From Symbiodinium natans (taxonomy: Eukaryota > Sar > Dinophyceae > Suessiales > Symbiodiniaceae), in NCBI GenBank assembly GCA_905221605.1, contig CAJNDS010002234.1, positions 272,849 to 336,848 of the forward strand: DNA of 64,000 bases. Direction: 5' to 3'. Shown here in pieces: positions 59,325 through 64,000 of this stretch. The first letter of the stretch is position 1, and each line of letters opens with the position of its first letter. The position numbers were made by a program, and so were the translations under genes. The notes beneath the pieces were generated by a model. The model searched no databases and was not told where the DNA came from. It was given only the letters and a program-made list of their open reading frames with translations.

Positions 59325-62300
59325 GCGACCGATGATGAGGACACGGGCCTGTGCCAAGGTTTAGGTCTTGGGAATGCATTCAGGTTTCTGTCAGATGTGA
59401 GCTTGGAGTTTTCGCCTATTTCGCAGGACCTCGGCATGTCTCTCGGAACGCAGGGGTGAGCACACGCCAATCCAACTAGTACTGCGACCTGCCACGGCAT
59501 GGTTTTCGAATTGACTTCTCTTTAATCCAATACTGACTGCTGCCTTGCCAGCAGTCCAGTAATTTTCGCTGCATCTTGCCATTGTATTGAGGTCGCAGCC
59601 GCGGCAAACTGTGCAGGATCAGCAAGAGCAATTGCGCCAGCAGCAAGCTTTCGCCGAGCAGCTGCAACAAGCCCAGCTGCAACAGGAGAAGATGCGTCAA
59701 GAAGAGCAGCTGCGCCAAGAGCAACTGCTCCAAGAGCAACTGCGCCAAGAGCAAATGCACCAAGAGCAGCTCGCTCAGCAGAAGCAGCAACAACTGCAGC
59801 AGCAGCAGCTGCTTCAGCAGCAGCAACTGCAGCAGCAGCAACAACTGCAGCAGCAGCAACTTCTGCAGCAGCAGCAGCAACTGCAGCAGCAAAAGGCACA
59901 ATTGGAAATGCAGCAGATGCAGGTCCAGTTGCAGATGCAGCTGCTGAGCTTGAAATGGCTTGAGCAAGGTAGACCAGAGCTAGACGTTGCGTGGCAGATG
60001 CCATGATGGGCTCAGGCAAATGCAGCGGCAGATGCAGACACAGGCGCAGGACCGGGGATCCGTCAATTTGCAAGTCCACGCCCTGTTGCCGATCTTTCGT
60101 TTACCTGCACACGAGGCAGTCGATTTCAGCAAGACCTGTCGTTTGAAGGCGCAACAGCCCATGATGTTGGCAGTGCCCATGAACTTCGTGTCGGTGATGA
60201 TGCCCTCGCTACTTGCATGCACCATGTTGCACCCATATTCTGCTTCTCGAGGCTCCCTCATGCCTCTCCATTTGTGTACTGGTGCTGAAGGGGAGAGTCT
60301 ACGACCTACTAACTTCCTAGTACCTACTACCTCCTACTACCTACTACCTCCTTCATCGCCTTTGGCTTCTAGCTTTGTGCTGTTGTTTGTTGCTTGCTGT
60401 CTTGCCGTTCTCACGTGCTTATCTATTTTTGTTGCTTGTCTGCTATGGCCTTTTATTGTCTTTGGCTTCTTGCTGCTTTTGCCCGTCTCTTGTTGGCATC
60501 CTGCCTTGTGTTGTTTGCTTTTCCTGGTTTTTGCTGGTGCTTTTGTTTTTGCTTTCCCTTTTTGCCTTTCATTGTCTTTGGCTGCTTGTTCCTTTCCTTG
60601 ATGTTCCTCTTCTGGACTTTGTTGTTTGTCTTGTGTTGTCTTTCATTGCCGTTGGCTTCTTGCATTTTCTTTTTGTTATTCTTGCTGTTGCGTTTTGCTG
60701 TTCGCCCTTGTTTTGGTCCCGTGTGTATTTGCAGTTTTTCCCTCTACGTTGTGGAACTGTATTGGGAGGTGGCTGATGTACCAATGAAGGCCGGGAAAGA
60801 AGAAAACATGAACGTGCGGGACAGAACTTGAGAAGCAACTAACGGAAGATACCATGAAATGAGGAATGAATGACAGAACGAGCGACATGAGCGTATCAAG
60901 AAGGACAGAACGATCTCCCCCCCCCCTTTTCTGTCGCATGAGCGTGCTTCGGGGGACATCACATCAATGGGCTGCCTCGAAAAAGCCAATGCTCTCCAAG
61001 CCCATCATGCAAGCATTGCACATGCAAATGGAAGGGAGGGCGACTGCCTCCCCTCCCCCTTTTGCTTACTGGTATCATGCCGTCAAGGGAAACAGCTTCA
61101 AAAACCTAGAGACATGTGAATTCTGTCCAAAAACTTCTCTTATTTTTATTCCTACTATGATTACGCATTACTAATTTGATTCTACAAGTACGAGTACATT
61201 GTGGTTATTATGAGTGCTTGCAAGACCCGCTGCAAGGAACCAGATGCAGATGCAGAGCAGCGCCACGATTTATTCCGAGGAGGAGCCGCAGAAGCAGGTT
61301 CCCGCGCATGGTTCAAACCCTAAACCCTCAACCCTCAGCCCTCACACCCTAAACCCTAAACCCTAAACCCGTCAGCCCATCAGCCCATAGCAGCTTGCGG
61401 CAGGCAGTGGTCCCGGCCAAGGCCGTTGCACCAACGCAAGCTCAAGGCGGGTTTAGGGTTTAGGGTTTAGGGTTTGGGGTTTAGGGTTTTGCGAAACCTC
61501 TAAAACCCCTAACGCCGTAAATCAAAGCACAGGCCCAGTCTTCGGCACTGCGCACCGCTTCCACCAGAAGAGCCTTGGGTGATTGGCTGTTTTGTTGCGA
61601 GAATCGGAGCATCTTGTTCGAGTTGAGGGGTGTGGGGTTTTGAAAATTGGTTCCTCAAGGCTTCTAGGGTTCTAGGGTTTTGGGGCAGGTTCGGGTTCGC
61701 GGGCTGTGCTGTGCGGGTGTGTGCGTGTGTGCGCGTGGTTGGAGCGTCCAAACTCTTACTGTTGATGAGCTCTTCTCATGCCAATTGGCCACGAATGAAG
61801 GATTTTGAGGTGTAAACCCTGCATGCCCTGCCAGACTATCATGTACTTTGACCCCGCACCATCCTCAATCCTCAACCCTAAACCCTCTAAACGGACAAGC
61901 CCAGGAACAACAGCATGGGCGTGCTATCGTCGGACGCGCGCACCTTCACGAAGAGCTCCAACAAGGTAGCATCCGTAGGGCATCGTAGGCTTTGCGTAGG
62001 GTTTACGTAGGGCCCGGCTGGGTTGAGGGCTTGGGGGAACCACGGGGCACTTAACATAATCGAGATGGCGCCCCGAGTTGCGCTCTCTCCACTAGGTCCT
62101 TTCTTGGACGTGCCGTGGGACATATTCTGACAGGACCCGAACCCAACCGGAAAACCCAACACCCTCAGGGGAGGCTCAGCATCATCTGCGAGAATCGGGT
62201 GCACTTCAGTGGCGTCGAACGCTACGCAGCACCTTCCCTGCATCGCAGCTGATACCCAACCTTTCAGGGAATGAGTGTACCAAGACTGGACCCTCACCCC

Positions 62301-63499
62301 GAGCGCTACGAAACCTTGAGATCCTAAAATTCCTCTGTTGAGGTGCAGTTTACGGAGGGTGAGCTGTGCAGCGCAGATGGCGCCGCTTGGCTTGGACTGT
62401 CGGTTTTGGGTGTGTTTTTGGGGTTTTTTGGGGACGTATAGGGGCTGGAATAACTACCCAGGATAGTCCCCTTAAGCTAGTTCTTCAGGCCCCTGAAAAG
62501 AGGGGCTTTGGAATACTTTGCACGCAAAATCCCCTTCAACTCGGGTCACAATTCAAGGGATGCAAGACTCGAGGGCTGCTTGGGGTGTTCAGAGTGTTTA
62601 GGGTGTTGCTTATGGACCTCTTATATACCCTATACAACCTCAGGGACCATATGAAGGGCCCAGAAAAGTACCCTGTGAGCGTTGAGTAACTCTAGCTTAT
62701 GCGCCTGTCGAGGTTGGCTTCATTCTGTCCTCCGACCTGCCATGCACAAAGAACATCCAGAGGATCGTGTCCGTCTTTGCCAACCGGACTGGCCGCATCT
62801 GCCACTCGTCTTAGGGTTTGGGGTTTAGGGTTTAGGGTTTAGGGTATTTTTCTGCCTAGCAACCCCCTGAATCCCTCCCCTCGCCCCTCTCCACTGGCAG
62901 GGGTGGAGCCTCTTAACAGCCCATGCAGCGCGGCAGCGCATAGAAGAAGCACAGTTCTGGCAGCTCCGAGCACGAGTCGACTAAGGTGTGCGCGTGCATG
63001 AGGAGGTGGAACGCTGCTCCCAGCGCGTCAAATGCTTGGAAGTGGGCGACTGGCTCGAGGCACTTGCCGTCCAACCACAATGGGTTCTCGAAAAGATGGT
63101 CCCTTTTGGGGTCCTTAGAAAAGGCGGCCCGGCCCCCCTTATGTCGGGTACCCAAGAGGGGACCGTAATGTAGAGAACTCACCATATCTAAGATGCCCGT
63201 ACCCGCTGTTCCCTTGTTAGATCACTGGGAGGCTCTTGACAGCCCGACGCTGAGCTAAGGATGAGAACTTGAGAACCCTCAGCCCTGCGAACTAAAGCCC
63301 ACTGGACTCCGGAGCTCTACTACGCTAAATCAGGGTTTAGGGTGTAGGGTGGTCTAGGGTTTGCAATCCCTAAGCCCCTAAGCTTTTCATCATAGCCTTA
63401 GGCGCTCCTTAGAACCAACACCCAGTGGCAAGGTGATCAGCGACTTGGACAACCAAACTGTCAGCTTCGTGGTCTACCCTCAGGACGGGACTCGCAACC
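59325..63499 (+). CDS. Gene B: multi-exon paralogue of gene A, Gln-rich
   Basis: Exons in phase: 59325-59358 (ATDDEDTGLCQ), 59395-59455 (VSLEFSPISQDLGMSLGTQ), 59592-59957 (Gln-rich, about 120 residues, QxL/QEQL heptad-like), 60016-60073 (QMQRQMQTQAQDRGSVNLQ), 60149 to about 60228 (AQQPMMLAVPM). Later exons: about 61240-61290 (QMQMQSSATIYSEEEPQ), about 61391-61446, 61533-61569 (GPVFGTAHRFHQK), 61905-61965 (NNSMGVLSSDARTFTKSSNK), 62169-62228, 62343-62384, 62713-62800, 62986-63059, 63433-63499 (VISDLDNQTVSFVVYPQDGT). The C-terminal region GDWLEV...DLDNQTVSFVV resembles a SPRY fold. Introns of 36 and 136 bp near the start are GT-AG; most later ones are GC-AG or GA-AG. The 3' end lies beyond or near the window end. 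The Gln-rich part may be a coiled coil. Confidence 0.75.
60260..61220. other. Pyrimidine-rich region within gene B
   Basis: Degenerate units of TTGTCTTTGGCTTCTTGCTG recur between 60350 and 60680, preceded by CTACTAC units at 60300-60355. Leu/Phe-rich ORFs here are probably spurious. I treat it as a long intron. Confidence 0.5.
62816..62846. repeat. TTTAGGG units inside gene B intron
   Basis: Four units lie 15 bp after the GC donor at 62801, while the C-rich tract CCCCTCTCCACTGGCAG lies in the second half of the same intron. Confidence 0.9.
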
Positions 63500-63584
63500 G
63501 GTTTTGGCTTTCAGGGGGCTAACCGTATAAACTCAGTGAGCCCGGGAACGCACCGAAACCGGCAGGCGAGGGAGCTCCGGACTT

Positions 63585-63965
63585 TTGCCTGCGGGACGGA
63601 GCCCACAGTCCCGTAGGCTGTTATGGGCTGTGCGGTGGAGCTCGGACGGCGCCAGCACTCCGTATTTTCGGCGTTGGGGGGTTGGCTCGCCACGCCCGGA
63701 GTCCTTAGCAATCCACGTGAGGCGTGAGGGACAATGTACAATGGTGGCTGGACTGCACGCCAATAAGAAGCCTGCGGCGAAAGATCTCCCGCGACACCAC
63801 CCTGACAAAAAAAAGAAACGCAACTTTTCTGAAAGTTTGGGGAAACCCGCTACTGTAGACCTGGCCTGCTATTGGCCACTTAGCACCAGCATGAGACAAT
63901 CAAAACCCCAAAGCCCTAGAAGCCCATGTCATTTCAGTGGCCTGAGGAGTATATTGGGGGTTTGA
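63585..63965 (+). CDS. 126-codon ORF, uncertain
   Basis: Contains DGASTPYFRRWGVGSPRPES, LAIHVRREGQCTMVAGLHAN and a Lys run. Antisense frames are open as well. It might hold further exons of gene B. Confidence 0.3.
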   Translation: MPAGRSPQSRRLLWAVRWSSDGASTPYFRRWGVGSPRPESLAIHVRREGQCTMVAGLHANKKPAAKDLPRHHPDKKKKRNFSESLGKPATVDLACYWPLSTSMRQSKPQSPRSPCHFSGLRSILGV

Positions 63966-64000
63966 AGCTTTTTTTGGGGTTTAGGCTCCAGGGTGCTTTC

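Noticed and set aside
59476-60079. 163- and 185-codon minus ORFs rich in Leu or Ala
   Set aside because: Antisense of the Gln-rich exon of gene B, whose + strand junctions are phase-consistent.

Overview
The window looks like nuclear DNA from a dinoflagellate, probably of the Symbiodinium-like (Suessiales) type. This is inference from four signs. Plant-type telomeric heptamers (TTTAGGG/CCCTAAA) are scattered through the whole interior. Genes are cut into very small exons. Where exon borders can be fixed, most introns start with GC or GA rather than GT and end in AG. Nearly every convincing exon reads on the + strand. I saw no rRNA, tRNA, CRISPR array, bacterial operon or organelle gene.

The best anchored genes are as follows. 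(1) Two paralogues, A (core 48679-51804, possible exons from 46892) and B (59325 to at least 63483), share exon order, exon lengths and reading frame; the encoded C-terminal region resembles a SPRY-like fold. (2) A ubiquitin-like plus RCC1-repeat gene lies at 22339-23905. (3) Gene pieces with phase-consistent or short canonical introns lie at 13298-13638 (membrane protein), 14354-14641, 25204-25537, 41543-41848 and 53270-53442. (4) There are fragments of a J-domain protein (1246-2185) and of a PPR-like protein (32576-32740). Many further islands of 50-300 bp have an AG acceptor, protein-like composition and telomeric repeats on both sides. They are listed as exon-like with modest confidence, and in several the frame cannot be settled by eye.

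Between the exons are four kinds of repeat: telomere-like tracts; a ~100 bp palindromic family with ends TTGGGATGTTCCCC...GGGGAACATCCCAA (family 1); a ~110 bp family with ends ATGGGGGTTTCCGAAAT...ATTTCGTAAACCCCCAT (family 2); and microsatellites, mainly GT/GC, CACACC and AT, with poly-G/C runs. Several family 1 and family 2 copies coincide with, or almost fill, introns, so they behave like introner elements.

The most interesting pattern is that telomeric repeats sit inside introns with a strand bias: the G-rich strand tends to follow the 5' splice site and the C-rich strand tends to precede the 3' splice site. In one place an intron carrying these repeats is present in paralogue A and absent from paralogue B. 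By region: 0-12 kb, J-protein remnant and many exon islands; 12-20 kb, membrane-protein and small-exon genes with both element families; 20.7-21.8 kb, nested duplication; 22-25 kb, RCC1 gene and intron-poor ORFs; 26-44 kb, mixed exon islands and AT-rich tracts; 43.8-51.8 kb, gene A and upstream exons; 53-58.6 kb, further small genes, a likely minus-strand gene and large microsatellites; 59.3-64 kb, gene B running out of the window.
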